Assembly (NCBI GenBank): GCA_965658355.1
Contig: CBFHRX010000001.1
Coordinates: 62,001 to 126,000 of the forward strand
Source: UBA11891 sp965658355
Lineage (GTDB): Bacteria > Bacteroidota > Bacteroidia > Flavobacteriales > Flavobacteriaceae
Length of the DNA: 64,000 nucleotides
Reading direction: 5' to 3'
Position 1 is the stretch's first letter, and each line of letters starts with the position of its first letter. The notes under the pieces are model-generated. The model had not been told where the DNA came from and searched no databases. It worked only from the letters and a program-made list of their open reading frames with translations. This document shows, piece by piece, positions 1 through 8,353 of this stretch. The position numbers and the translations under genes are program-made.

Positions 1-199
1 CTATACGCATACCTCAGTTGGTTTAGGAGATTGTATTAAAGCCATTGATGCGCCTGTTATTGAAATTCATATTTCCAATACTTTTTCCAGGGAAGATTTT
101 CGCCATAAATCCTATATAACGCCAGTTTCCAAGGGGCTAATTGTAGGTTTTGGACTTGACAGTTACCGCTTAGGAGTCGAAAGTTTTCTAAACCGATAG
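1..199 (+). CDS. aroQ: 3-dehydroquinate dehydratase, type II (C-terminal part)
   Basis: The reading frame is open from the left edge (first full codon at base 2) to a TAG at 197-199, giving the last 65 residues. They show the type II dehydroquinase signatures: the YTHTS segment that follows the substrate loop, then EIHISN, then REDFRHKSYITP and a closing GFG. These enzymes convert 3-dehydroquinate to 3-dehydroshikimate in the shikimate pathway, in the cytoplasm, as dodecamers. The N-terminal half, including the catalytic tyrosine loop, lies outside the window. The 3' end overlaps the convergent transporter gene by 37 bp. The family assignment is secure from motifs. Confidence 0.93.
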   Translation, partial: YTHTSVGLGDCIKAIDAPVIEIHISNTFSREDFRHKSYITPVSKGLIVGFGLDSYRLGVESFLNR

Positions 200-1410
200 G
201 CAGCCCAAAGTCCCAATAGAGAGAAAAAAGCCAGGAAGAGAAACAGCTGTTGGTGTCCCCAAATTCCCTCAAAATTGTCTAAAAAGTATCCCATTATTGG
301 GCCTACAAAGATATCGGGTGTATAGCCTACTAGTGATATTAATCCCACAGCTGTACCTGTAATGTAAAAAGGAATTTGGCCTTCTTCCATGACGGCATAA
401 TAAACCGCTCTTAGGCCATAGGTTCCGATAGCTGTTATGATTAGGGACATGCCAAACAAAGAATAGTGAGGCGCTATAACGGATCCTGAGGCAAATAAAA
501 GCGCTCCTATAAAACTGCATCCAAAAGCATATAACAAAACCTTACTTGCTTTGGTCTTATCTGCGAATACACCGACTAATATACATATGAGGGGTCTCAA
601 ATACATTTGATAACTTCCTACTTGGGCCGCCTTAACTTCATCAAAAAGCATGATTTCGGCAGCGTATAAGGAGAAAACATCTGTTACCTTATACCCAACA
701 TAAGCTGACAAAACAATGATCATTAAATAATGAACACTTGGAATTGCAATCGCCTTTTTGATTTTCTCCCAGGATCCAAGGGGCGATATTTTTTGACTAT
801 TAGAGGCTGTAGAATCTTTGAAAAAAAGCATGATAAAGCCTCCCATTGCGGCACAAAAAAATGCCGAAATAAGAATGACTAATTGAAATGCATTTTGACG
901 AATTTCAGCTGAAAGGCTAGCAGAATCAGCAGGGAGAAAATAGCTAAAAATAGAAACCCCAATAGCCCCTAGGCTTGCTGCAATAAAGCCTCTGCCTCCC
1001 TCTAGAAACCCAAATGCTTTCCCTTGACTACTGACCCCTCCCCATTCGCGTGTCGCTTTTATCATAGCTGACCAGAACAAAAATAGGGTCGTAAAACCCC
1101 AGTAGACATAAAGAAGTAGTAAAGAACTATAGCTGGGTAGTGTATACAGATAAAAGCCCCCTAGGGACGTCAGCAATAATGAGAGTGCCATCAGCTTTCT
1201 AGGAGGAAACCGATCGGCCACAGTCCCTCCAAAAAAATAAGAAACAAGTGCTATCATTCCATAGAGAGCGTAACAATTTCCGAGTTCTGTATTGGTAATA
1301 TCAAAAACAGCTAAAAAAGTAGGTCTGAAAACTCGCGCAAGTACAAAAGGTAGAATGAAAGTAGCCTCCCCAGCCAAAATTAACAATAGGATTCTTAACG
1401 GATTCCTCAA
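163..1410 (-). CDS. MFS family transporter
   Basis: A 415-residue protein made almost wholly of hydrophobic segments, about 12 predicted membrane spans, with the MFS loop 2-3 signature visible as GGTVADRFPPRK near residue 65 and charged central loop around residues 205-220. The substrate cannot be read from the sequence. The start used here is a TTG at 1408-1410: no ATG exists in this frame back to the upstream stop at about 1461. The lpdA terminator lies only about 20 bp upstream, so the gene needs its own promoter or readthrough. Its 3' end overlaps the convergent aroQ gene by 37 bp. Family confident, specificity unknown, start uncertain. Confidence 0.85.
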   Translation of the reverse strand: MRNPLRILLLILAGEATFILPFVLARVFRPTFLAVFDITNTELGNCYALYGMIALVSYFFGGTVADRFPPRKLMALSLLLTSLGGFYLYTLPSYSSLLLLYVYWGFTTLFLFWSAMIKATREWGGVSSQGKAFGFLEGGRGFIAASLGAIGVSIFSYFLPADSASLSAEIRQNAFQLVILISAFFCAAMGGFIMLFFKDSTASNSQKISPLGSWEKIKKAIAIPSVHYLMIIVLSAYVGYKVTDVFSLYAAEIMLFDEVKAAQVGSYQMYLRPLICILVGVFADKTKASKVLLYAFGCSFIGALLFASGSVIAPHYSLFGMSLIITAIGTYGLRAVYYAVMEEGQIPFYITGTAVGLISLVGYTPDIFVGPIMGYFLDNFEGIWGHQQLFLFLAFFSLLGLWAAYRFRKLSTPKR

Positions 1411-1432
1411 GACCCTTAATATAGGGGTTTGA

Positions 1433-1462
1433 ATAAAAAAAACAGCCCGAAGGCTGTTTTAA
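1433..1462 (-). terminator. Rho-independent terminator after lpdA
   Basis: Nine-base arms AAAACAGCC (1439-1447) and GGCTGTTTT (1452-1460) around a CGAA loop. On the minus strand the stem is followed by a run of T (the A run at 1435-1442), so it fits termination of lpdA, whose stop is at 1481. The flanking T run on the plus side is short, so minus-strand use is favoured. Confidence 0.85.
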
Positions 1463-1480
1463 TACCATTTCAAATCTGAA

Positions 1481-2872
1481 TTAAAGATGTATTACTTCAT
1501 CATAAGCATCTGCAACGGCTTCCATGACTGCTTCACTCATTGTAGGGTGTGGGTGGACTGTTTTGAGTATCTCATGGCCTGTAGTTTCTAGTTTTCTTCC
1601 TACTACTGCTTCCGCAATCATATCAGTTACACCAGCACCAATCATATGGCACCCCAGCCATTCTCCATATTTAGCATCGAAGATCACTTTTACAAAGCCC
1701 TCAGAGTTTCCAGAAGCTTGCGCTTTACCAGATGCTGAGAATGGGAATTTACCAACTTTGATTTCCAATCCTTTGTCTTTGGCTTGTTGCTCGGTAAGCC
1801 CAACAGAAGCGATCTCTGGATAGCAATAGGTACAGCCCGGAATATTTCCATAATCAAGAGGTTCAACATTCATACCGGCTATTTTTTCTACGCAAATAAT
1901 ACCTTCAGCTGAGGCTACGTGAGCGAGTGCTGGACCGGCTGTAATATCTCCTATAGCATAGTAACCCGGTAGATTGGTTTGGTAGAAATCATTCACCAAA
2001 ATCTTATCTCGATCGACAGCAATTCCAATATCTTCTAATCCAAGCTCTTCTAGATTTGTTTTGATCCCCACAGCAGAAAGAACGATATCCGCTTGTAAAC
2101 TGAGTTCTTCCTTTTTTGTTTTGACAGTAGCTTTGACGCCTTTTCCTTTGGTATCCACAGCTGTTACTTCTGCTGATGTAAGGATTTCAATTCCACTTTT
2201 CTTAAAAGTACGTTCTAGCTGTTTGGATACTTCTTCATCCTCTATAGGGACAATTCTATCTTGGTATTCTACAATGGTCACTTCAGTTCCCATGGCATTA
2301 TAAAAATACGCAAATTCAATTCCGATGGCTCCAGAGCCCACTACAATCATTTTTTTGGGTTGCTTGTCCAGTGTCATGGCCTTTCGATAGCCAATGACTT
2401 TTTTTCCGTCTTGAGGAAGGTTTGGTAATTCTCGAGAACGAGCCCCCGTAGCAATAATTATATTTTTAGCTTCATAAATAGTTTCTTCTGAACCCGCTGT
2501 GACACTAACTTTTTTTCCAGCTATTACTTTACCGTGGCCTTGGAGGACATCAATTTTATTTTTTTTCATCAAAAATTGAACTCCTTTACTCATTCCAGCA
2601 GCCACATTTCGACTGCGATTTACCACTGCATCAAAGTCTTTGTCGTATTCTTTTACTGTAAGACCATAGTCAGAAGCATGTTTTAAATACTCAAATACTT
2701 GAGCTGATTTTAGCAATGCCTTTGTAGGGATGCATCCCCAATTTAAACAGACGCCACCTAAGCTTTCTTTCTCTACTACTGCCGTCTTAAAACCAAGTTG
2801 TGAAGCACGGATCGCAGTTACATAGCCACCAGGGCCACTCCCTACTACGATAATATCATATGTGTTTGCCAT
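1481..2872 (-). CDS. lpdA: Dihydrolipoyl dehydrogenase (E3)
   Basis: 463 residues, the normal length for E3. It reoxidises dihydrolipoamide with NAD+ in the 2-oxoacid dehydrogenase and glycine cleavage complexes. Visible features: FAD-binding GSGPGG at residues 11-16, redox disulfide C42-LNWG-C47, the NAD-binding GSGAIGIEFA around residue 177-186, and the C-terminal catalytic His-Glu in HPHPT (440-444) and E447. The gene is followed by a strong terminator and lies 54 bp downstream of msrB on the same strand. gcvT of the glycine cleavage system lies elsewhere in the window, at 29 kb. The ATG at 2872 fits the family N-terminus. Confidence 0.97.
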   Translation of the reverse strand: MANTYDIIVVGSGPGGYVTAIRASQLGFKTAVVEKESLGGVCLNWGCIPTKALLKSAQVFEYLKHASDYGLTVKEYDKDFDAVVNRSRNVAAGMSKGVQFLMKKNKIDVLQGHGKVIAGKKVSVTAGSEETIYEAKNIIIATGARSRELPNLPQDGKKVIGYRKAMTLDKQPKKMIVVGSGAIGIEFAYFYNAMGTEVTIVEYQDRIVPIEDEEVSKQLERTFKKSGIEILTSAEVTAVDTKGKGVKATVKTKKEELSLQADIVLSAVGIKTNLEELGLEDIGIAVDRDKILVNDFYQTNLPGYYAIGDITAGPALAHVASAEGIICVEKIAGMNVEPLDYGNIPGCTYCYPEIASVGLTEQQAKDKGLEIKVGKFPFSASGKAQASGNSEGFVKVIFDAKYGEWLGCHMIGAGVTDMIAEAVVGRKLETTGHEILKTVHPHPTMSEAVMEAVADAYDEVIHL

Positions 2873-2926
2873 AAGTCAAGATTAAAATCGCCCTAAAATT
2901 ACAAAATGAAAAGCAGCTTTCCTTAT

Positions 2927-3334
2927 TTATTCATCACGGCCTTGAAAATCAATACTAATAGAATTAACACAATAACGGGTTCCTGTTTCGGTAGGGCCGT
3001 CATTAAATACATGGCCTTGATGAGAACCACAACGGGAACATACAATCTCGGTGCGTATCATCCCATGGCTCGTGTCTTTTATATATTCTATGGCGCCCGG
3101 TTCTGATTGATCAAAACTGGGCCACCCACAGCCACTGTCAAATTTACTATTGCTATCGTACAGCTTTTGACCGCAGCCTTTGCATAGGTAGTTTCCTTTT
3201 TCAAAATGCTGGTCGTATTCTCCTGTGAAAGGGCGCTCTGTTCCTTTTTCTCTGAGAACCGAATAGGAGAGAGGATCTAACTGTTCTTTCCATTCAGCGT
3301 TTGTCTTTTCGACTGCGTATTTATTGTTTTTCAT
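2927..3334 (-). CDS. msrB: Peptide-methionine (R)-S-oxide reductase, cytoplasmic
   Basis: 135 residues with no signal peptide. MsrB reduces methionine-R-sulfoxide in proteins. Zinc ligands are the pairs C51/C54 and C99/C102; the catalytic cysteine is C122 in RYCVNS, and C69 in SGCGW is a possible resolving cysteine. Its ATG overlaps the end of the upstream msrB paralogue by 14 bp, so the two are translated from one message. The pair probably acts in two compartments, this copy in the cytoplasm. Confidence 0.96.
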   Translation of the reverse strand: MKNNKYAVEKTNAEWKEQLDPLSYSVLREKGTERPFTGEYDQHFEKGNYLCKGCGQKLYDSNSKFDSGCGWPSFDQSEPGAIEYIKDTSHGMIRTEIVCSRCGSHQGHVFNDGPTETGTRYCVNSISIDFQGRDE

Positions 3335-3806
3335 CTTCTGCTATAAACTGCAAGGCTGCAGAATTGATACAATGTCTTTTACCTGTTGTTTTTCGCGGGC
3401 CGTCCTCAAACATATGCCCAAGATGGCCACCACAGGTTTTGCATTTTAATTCTGTTCTGGCATAGCCAAGTTTGTAATCCACATCGTATTCAATATTCGA
3501 ATCATATCCTCTGTCAAATGAAGGCCAACCTGTTCCAGAGTCAAATTTATGATCCGATTCATAGAGGGGAGTGTTACATCCTTTGCAAACGTAAGTGCCT
3601 GCTTCGTCATTTTTATTGTAAGGGTTGCTAAAGGGGCGTTCAGTTCCCGCCTGACGAAGTACATAATAAGAAAGATCTGATAATTGTGATCGCCATTCAT
3701 CATCTGTTTTGACTACCGAATAGGAAACTTTTTCTTTCTTTGGTTGCGCCTTGGATTGGCATGAATAAAAGCCCAGTAGGAGCATGCATAATAAGAACCT
3801 TTTCAT
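3321..3806 (-). CDS. msrB: Peptide-methionine (R)-S-oxide reductase, lipoprotein form
   Basis: 161 residues: an N-terminal hydrophobic segment ending in a lipobox (LGFYS-C16), a short charged linker, then a complete MsrB domain. Zinc pairs are C74/C77 and C122/C125, and the catalytic cysteine is C146 in RHCINS. Unlike its neighbour, the position of the possible resolving cysteine is threonine (SGTGW), so its recycling may differ. The signal suggests a lipoprotein facing the periplasm, repairing oxidised envelope proteins. It is the first gene of the msrB-msrB pair and has a TAnnTTTG box just upstream. A lipoprotein MsrA lies at 48.8 kb. Confidence 0.94.
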   Translation of the reverse strand: MKRFLLCMLLLGFYSCQSKAQPKKEKVSYSVVKTDDEWRSQLSDLSYYVLRQAGTERPFSNPYNKNDEAGTYVCKGCNTPLYESDHKFDSGTGWPSFDRGYDSNIEYDVDYKLGYARTELKCKTCGGHLGHMFEDGPRKTTGKRHCINSAALQFIAEDEKQ

Positions 3807-3826
3807 ATTTCTTTTCTTTTTTCTTT

Positions 3827-3834
3827 CAAAAGTA
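3827..3834 (-). promoter_or_regulatory. Bacteroidota -7 promoter box for the msrB pair
   Basis: On the minus strand this reads TACTTTTG, an exact match to TAnnTTTG, about 20 nt before the lipoprotein msrB ATG (3806). I see no clear TTTG -33 partner at the usual 19-21 nt spacing. Confidence 0.5.
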
Positions 3835-3909
3835 TAAATAAAAGTGGCTTTTAAATCTTTCTAGAAAAATTAATAAGAAGTTGACTCCTAGTCATTTGAT
3901 AAAACAGTA

Positions 3910-3939
3910 TTGCATATCGGTTTTAAAATGTTATTTTGG
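3910..3939 (+). promoter_or_regulatory. Probable promoter of the UMF1 transporter gene
   Basis: TTG at 3910-3912, 19-nt spacer, then TATTTTGG at 3932-3939, one mismatch from TAnnTTTG, 20 nt before the ATG. Spacing is right for a Bacteroidota housekeeping promoter, but the -7 box is imperfect. Confidence 0.4.
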
Positions 3940-3959
3940 GCGAACCATAAAACGATTAA

Positions 3960-5297
3960 ATGAGCTCTACAGCAGCCCCAAAATTAGAAAAAGGAAGTAA
4001 GAAATTAATCAACGCTTGGGCTTTTTACGACTGGGCTAATTCGGTTTATTCTCTAGTTATTTCTTCGGCCATTTTTCCCATTTATTACGGTCTTATCTTT
4101 AGTGATACGAATACCATTCCCTTTTTTGGCTATGATGTAAAAAACACAGCCATGATCAGTTTTGTGACGGCTACTGCATTTGTATTTGTGGCTTTTATGT
4201 CTCCCTTGCTTTCTGGAATTGCAGATTATATAGGAAACAAAAAAAGATTCATGAAGATCTTTGTTTACCTCGGTAGTGTTTCTTGTTTTGGATTGTACTG
4301 GTTTGAGATTGAAACCATTTATATGGGGCTTTTATTTTATTTTTTGGCCATGATTGGCTTGTGGTCTAGTTTGGTCTTTTACAATTCCTACCTTCCAGAC
4401 ATTGCTTATCCACACCAACACGATAGAGCAAGCGCTAGAGGATTTTCTATGGGCTATATAGGCAGTGTTCTCTTGCTTCTGTTTAACCTTAGTATGGTGA
4501 TGAAGCCAGATTTGTATGGGATAACAGGAACCGAACTCGAGGCGAGTTTAAAGGCCATGAAATACTCTTTTATAACAGTGGGTATTTGGTGGGCGAGTTT
4601 TAGCCAAATATCTTTTTATTACCTACCCAAGGGAAATTCCAATGTTCAGAAAATGACAAAGGATATTTTTTGGAATGGCTATAGAGAACTTCGCTCTGTA
4701 TGGTTGGAACTAAAAGATAATTTTAAGCTGAAGCGCTATTTAGGGGCTTTTTTTGTGTATAGTATGTCCTTGCAAACAGTCTTGTTAGTGGCTGCTTATT
4801 TTGGGGAAGAAGAAATTGCATGGGGGAGTACCAGTGAGAAAACCACAGGATTGATTATCAGTATACTCTTGATTCAGATTGTGGGTATACTAGGAGCCGT
4901 TTTAACCTCACGTAGTTCCGAGCGTTTTGGGAACATCCCAACACTTATAGCCGTAAATATTATTTGGGCTGGTTTATGTATTTATGCCTATTACATTCAA
5001 ACCCCTTTTCAATTTTATTGCATAGCTGGATTAGTGGGCATGGTTATGGGAGGCTTGCAAGCCCTTTCTCGCTCTACTTATTCAAAATATTTACCAGAAA
5101 CAAAGGATACAACTTCTTATTTTAGTTTTTATGACGTAACAGAAAAAATAGGGATTGTCATTGGAATGATTCTTTTCGGATCATTGGACCAACTGACAGG
5201 CAGTATGCGGACCTCTATACTGTTCTTTTTCTTATTTTTTATCGCAGGCGCTTTTATGCTATTACGAGTCCCTCGTTTGGATTCTAAGGCCTCATAA
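3960..5297 (+). CDS. MFS transporter, UMF1 (Atg22-like) family
   Basis: 445 residues with about 11-12 hydrophobic spans. The N-terminal FYDWANSVYSLVI segment (residues 22-34) is the hallmark of the UMF1/Atg22-like branch of the MFS, and the later ALSRSTYSKYLP motif also fits. Yeast Atg22 exports amino acids from the vacuole; bacterial members are annotated as MFS permeases of unproven substrate, so I give none. It is a single gene with a probable promoter upstream, and its last 14 bp overlap the end of the convergent DUF2807 gene. Confidence 0.88.
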   Translation: MSSTAAPKLEKGSKKLINAWAFYDWANSVYSLVISSAIFPIYYGLIFSDTNTIPFFGYDVKNTAMISFVTATAFVFVAFMSPLLSGIADYIGNKKRFMKIFVYLGSVSCFGLYWFEIETIYMGLLFYFLAMIGLWSSLVFYNSYLPDIAYPHQHDRASARGFSMGYIGSVLLLLFNLSMVMKPDLYGITGTELEASLKAMKYSFITVGIWWASFSQISFYYLPKGNSNVQKMTKDIFWNGYRELRSVWLELKDNFKLKRYLGAFFVYSMSLQTVLLVAAYFGEEEIAWGSTSEKTTGLIISILLIQIVGILGAVLTSRSSERFGNIPTLIAVNIIWAGLCIYAYYIQTPFQFYCIAGLVGMVMGGLQALSRSTYSKYLPETKDTTSYFSFYDVTEKIGIVIGMILFGSLDQLTGSMRTSILFFFLFFIAGAFMLLRVPRLDSKAS

Positions 5298-6051
5298 TGG
5301 TTGTTTTTCCACTCCCTGAATTGGAGAGATCAATTGTTTCCTGCGGGTTTCCATAGACATTAACACGGCCGGATCCTGAAATATTGGACGAAATAGATTG
5401 TGTTGCATACACTTTAATACTTCCTGAGCCTGATATTTTTGTGATCGCATTTTGGCTCATTAATTCTTGGCTATTGATAGACCCAGAACCAGAAATTTTT
5501 AAATCAATGTTTTCGCTTTCCCCTTTCAATACGATTGAACCTGATCCCGACAATTGAGCAGTTGTATTTTTAGAAGACAGACTAAACTCCATGCTTCCAG
5601 AACCGGATAGCTGACTTTTAAAAGGGCTGTATGGCATCGTGTAATCTGCTTTTATATGTCCAGAGCCACTCAAACTCACCTTTGTTATAGCGGTAACGGG
5701 AATTCGAATCTTGACAGCACTATTTCGGGGCCAATACGTTTTTAACTTTCTCCAATTTGGATACTTTATCGTAAGCCCTTTAGAATTGCTTTTTACTTCT
5801 ACCTCTTCTATCAATATTGACGGGCCTGACAGTTCGATTGTGCCTTCTTCTCCTTCATACAAAGTAACCTCAAAATTTCCCTCTATAGCGATTGTGTCAT
5901 AAGGAGCTACATTCTGTATTTTTTGTTGTTGGGCTTTGCTTTTTTTGGAGGTTGTCCAGCCAGAACTGCCATTGTAAACCTGTACATTGTTTTGCTGTGC
6001 CCATGAAAGTTGTACAAATAGGCTCAGGAATAAAGCGATACTTTTTTTCAT
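5284..6051 (-). CDS. Exported head-GIN (DUF2807) domain protein
   Basis: 255 residues starting at ATG 6049-6051 (a TTG two codons earlier is less likely). A signal peptide covers about residues 1-19, with cleavage expected after LSWA. The rest is a DUF2807 putative adhesin-like domain: early DTIAIEGNFEVTLYEG matches the domain start, followed by seven regularly spaced SGSG turns typical of a right-handed beta-helix. The molecular function of this family is not established. It is the last gene of the ECF sigma operon, 12 bp after the DUF4097-like gene, which suggests that both are envelope products under that sigma factor. It overlaps the convergent transporter gene by 14 bp. Confidence 0.85.
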   Translation of the reverse strand: MKKSIALFLSLFVQLSWAQQNNVQVYNGSSGWTTSKKSKAQQQKIQNVAPYDTIAIEGNFEVTLYEGEEGTIELSGPSILIEEVEVKSNSKGLTIKYPNWRKLKTYWPRNSAVKIRIPVTAITKVSLSGSGHIKADYTMPYSPFKSQLSGSGSMEFSLSSKNTTAQLSGSGSIVLKGESENIDLKISGSGSINSQELMSQNAITKISGSGSIKVYATQSISSNISGSGRVNVYGNPQETIDLSNSGSGKTTIMRP

Positions 6052-6063
6052 AATCAATAATTA

Positions 6064-7158
6064 TTATTGTTGTAAGATTTTAAGATTGCCATAGTCGGCT
6101 TCTACTTTTAAGCTATTCGTGGAGTTTTGATTTAGATGAAAGCCTTGGTAGTATTTTTCTGTATTGTCTTTTATTTTTTTAGAGTATTCCAAGGGTAAAT
6201 CAGATTGAAATCCAGCATAATCTAAATCAATTTCGAATTGAAAATCCCAATCTTTTGACACGCCAATTCGAATCCCCGTGTAGTCTCCTGAGATGTTCAC
6301 CTTATTCACATCAGCGGATAACTGTCCAATTTTTATAGAGCCATAGTCCGTCTCTAGGGTACAATTTTGATGGACTTGCCCGAACCGTAGGGTCATATAA
6401 TCCCCTTCACCCTGAACAGTATCGACATGATCTACTGATAGTTTGCCAAAATCTGTTGAAAACTGTAAGGTGTCGATCTCCAAAATAGTGATGTTCGTGT
6501 AGTCTGCAGAAAGGTTTAGTGAACCGGCTTTCCCCAATTCAAAGCCTGAATAATCAGAGGAAATAGTTCCTTTCTTTATATAGTCAATGCTAGAATTAGA
6601 GGTGTAGTCGAAAGACAATATATTTTGATCCCCTCTAAGCTCTCCGATGATCAACTTACCGTAATCACAGCTAATATTGGTGTTGCCCTCTGTGTCGTCG
6701 AGTAATATGCTTCCATAGTCATTACTGAGAGTGAGATTGTTTTGAACAGGTACTTTGATCTCGTAGTCTATTTGAAAATCAGTTGTGTTGTAATTCGTAA
6801 ACCAAGACCAACTGCTTTTATTTTCTATTATAGTAGTTGCTTTTACCAGATTAGGATTGTTTTGAAATTCAATCGAAATTGTTTCCAATCGGTCCTCAAT
6901 TTTTGCTTTATTTCGTCCCTTTACAGTAATAGTAACATCAATAATTACCTTGTTTTCTTCCCAGCTTACCACATTTACATTTCCAAAACTATTGCGAATC
7001 TGTAATTCTGCATCTGCATCAACGATAAATTCCTTGTGAACCTTACGTTCCACTTTTTCTGTAAAAAAAAGATTGCTTGTATGTCCCCAAAGCGCAATAG
7101 GAAGGAGTAGGAATAGAAAACTCCCAATTTTATAGAACTCCCGTTTCATTTTCTTCAT
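6064..7158 (-). CDS. Exported DUF4097-like beta-repeat protein
   Basis: 364 residues. An N-terminal signal (about residues 8-25, ending near LWGHT) precedes a region starting FIVDADAELQIRNSFGNVNV, which resembles the start of DUF4097 adhesin-like proteins. The remainder has many short strands of the form DYGSI, DYTGI, DYGNL repeated every 15-20 residues, as expected for a beta-helix or beta-solenoid. No enzyme motif is seen. It overlaps the upstream gene by 29 bp and precedes the DUF2807 gene by 12 bp. A second in-frame ATG lies three codons in (7149). Domain family probable, biochemical role unknown. Confidence 0.8.
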   Translation of the reverse strand: MKKMKREFYKIGSFLFLLLPIALWGHTSNLFFTEKVERKVHKEFIVDADAELQIRNSFGNVNVVSWEENKVIIDVTITVKGRNKAKIEDRLETISIEFQNNPNLVKATTIIENKSSWSWFTNYNTTDFQIDYEIKVPVQNNLTLSNDYGSILLDDTEGNTNISCDYGKLIIGELRGDQNILSFDYTSNSSIDYIKKGTISSDYSGFELGKAGSLNLSADYTNITILEIDTLQFSTDFGKLSVDHVDTVQGEGDYMTLRFGQVHQNCTLETDYGSIKIGQLSADVNKVNISGDYTGIRIGVSKDWDFQFEIDLDYAGFQSDLPLEYSKKIKDNTEKYYQGFHLNQNSTNSLKVEADYGNLKILQQ

Positions 7159-7642
7159 GTTTAATTTTTTGTATTTGTTCTGTTAGTGTTTGCACAATCG
7201 ATAATTGCTTTTGTAGGTTTTCGATTAGGGCATTAAGAAGTTTGGGGTGATCAATTCCATTATGGAATTGCAACATTTGGGATTGGTATTGTTGCTGAAG
7301 CGTTTTGAGACGCAGTTGTGATTCCTGAATAAGTGTTTGGTAGCGTGCCTCATCTAGAGGCAGTGTTTCCAATTGGTTTTCAATTGTGTTTTGAAAGTAG
7401 GCTTGCGCTTGATAAAACTCATTTTCTTCAGTGGGATAGGATTCTAGGTCTAAAAAGGAAATCAATCCAATTAAAACCAAAACCATGGCAGCGATTCGGA
7501 AACTAAAACGACGTTGTTTTCCAATTCTTGATTCAGGCCTTAATTTCCTTAAGAATCGCTGTTCATGGCCATCGAGTGGGGTTTCTTCAGAATAGACTTC
7601 TGAAAACCAATCCTTCAATGGATCTTTGGGTTTCTTTTTCAT
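7130..7642 (-). CDS. Single-pass membrane protein, candidate anti-sigma factor
   Basis: 170 residues from the ATG at 7640-7642, which overlaps the sigma factor stop as ATGA. The cytoplasmic N-terminus contains GHEQRFLRKL, a motif common in proteins encoded after ECF sigma genes in Flavobacteriia. One membrane span follows (about residues 48-66), then a helical, glutamine-rich C-terminal part with coiled-coil character (LKTLQQQYQSQM and later heptads). The topology and gene position suggest an anti-sigma factor or sensor of the preceding sigma factor. I see no zinc-binding anti-sigma (ZAS) motif, so the role is inferred from context only. Confidence 0.7.
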   Translation of the reverse strand: MKKKPKDPLKDWFSEVYSEETPLDGHEQRFLRKLRPESRIGKQRRFSFRIAAMVLVLIGLISFLDLESYPTEENEFYQAQAYFQNTIENQLETLPLDEARYQTLIQESQLRLKTLQQQYQSQMLQFHNGIDHPKLLNALIENLQKQLSIVQTLTEQIQKIKHEENETGVL

Positions 7643-8172
7643 AGGATTAAAAGTTTTTTCAGTTTGCTTTTTGCACGCGATAATTTTGTTCGACAATTTG
7701 AATAGCTGATCTCGAAAATTTCAGCGAGTTCTTGATGATCATAGCCTTCTAGATAATACAATTTCAGCATAAGCTGATCTTTAGTAGCGAGTTGTTCTAA
7801 GGCTTTTAGAAGCAATGGAACTTTGTTATTTTCAGGTACTGTCTCCGCTACATATAACTCTTGAACCTCTGCTTGGTCATCCAATCGAAGGTTTTTTTGT
7901 TTTTCTTTGAAGTATTCATAACTCTTATGAGTCACAATTTTTTTGAGCCATCCCCCAAAACTATTTTGCTGGCTGTATTGATGTAACTTTCCAAAAGCAA
8001 TAATAAAACCTTCTTGTGTGGCTTCTTCTGCGAGGGTAGGATCGTCGACAATTCGTAACGCAGTGGTATACATGGCCTTGCTATATCGTTTGTAAAGCTC
8101 AAACTGTGCTTGTTTGTTATTTTGACGGCACAAGTCAATCAGGGCTTCACTATTTATACTTTTTAAATTCAA
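7639..8172 (-). CDS. RNA polymerase ECF-type sigma factor
   Basis: About 177 residues. Region 2 spans the EALIDLCRQ through AEEATQEGFIIAFGKL stretch and region 4 is the C-terminal helix-turn-helix with HQELAEIFEISYSNCRTKLSRAKSKL. No ATG occurs before the conserved part; a TTG at 8170-8172 gives a natural N-terminus (LNLKSINSEAL), while the frame stays open back to another TTG at 8250. It heads a four-gene operon: sigma, membrane protein, DUF4097-like protein and DUF2807 protein. The expected role is to switch on an envelope-related regulon, probably including its own operon. The sigma family is secure, the start is not. Confidence 0.88.
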   Translation of the reverse strand: MNLKSINSEALIDLCRQNNKQAQFELYKRYSKAMYTTALRIVDDPTLAEEATQEGFIIAFGKLHQYSQQNSFGGWLKKIVTHKSYEYFKEKQKNLRLDDQAEVQELYVAETVPENNKVPLLLKALEQLATKDQLMLKLYYLEGYDHQELAEIFEISYSNCRTKLSRAKSKLKKLLIL

Positions 8173-8353
8173 AAAAACAACGATTACATTATAAAGAGGA
8201 CATGGTAGGCTATTTGTTACAATTTTGTCAAAAATAAGTAACTGGCACAATGATTGAACTTATAAATAGAAACAGTTAAATGCATTGCAAGCTACAGCAA
8301 AGTCTTTAGGATAAGATACGGTAACGCTTTTGTAAATGACAGTTTGACTCGAA

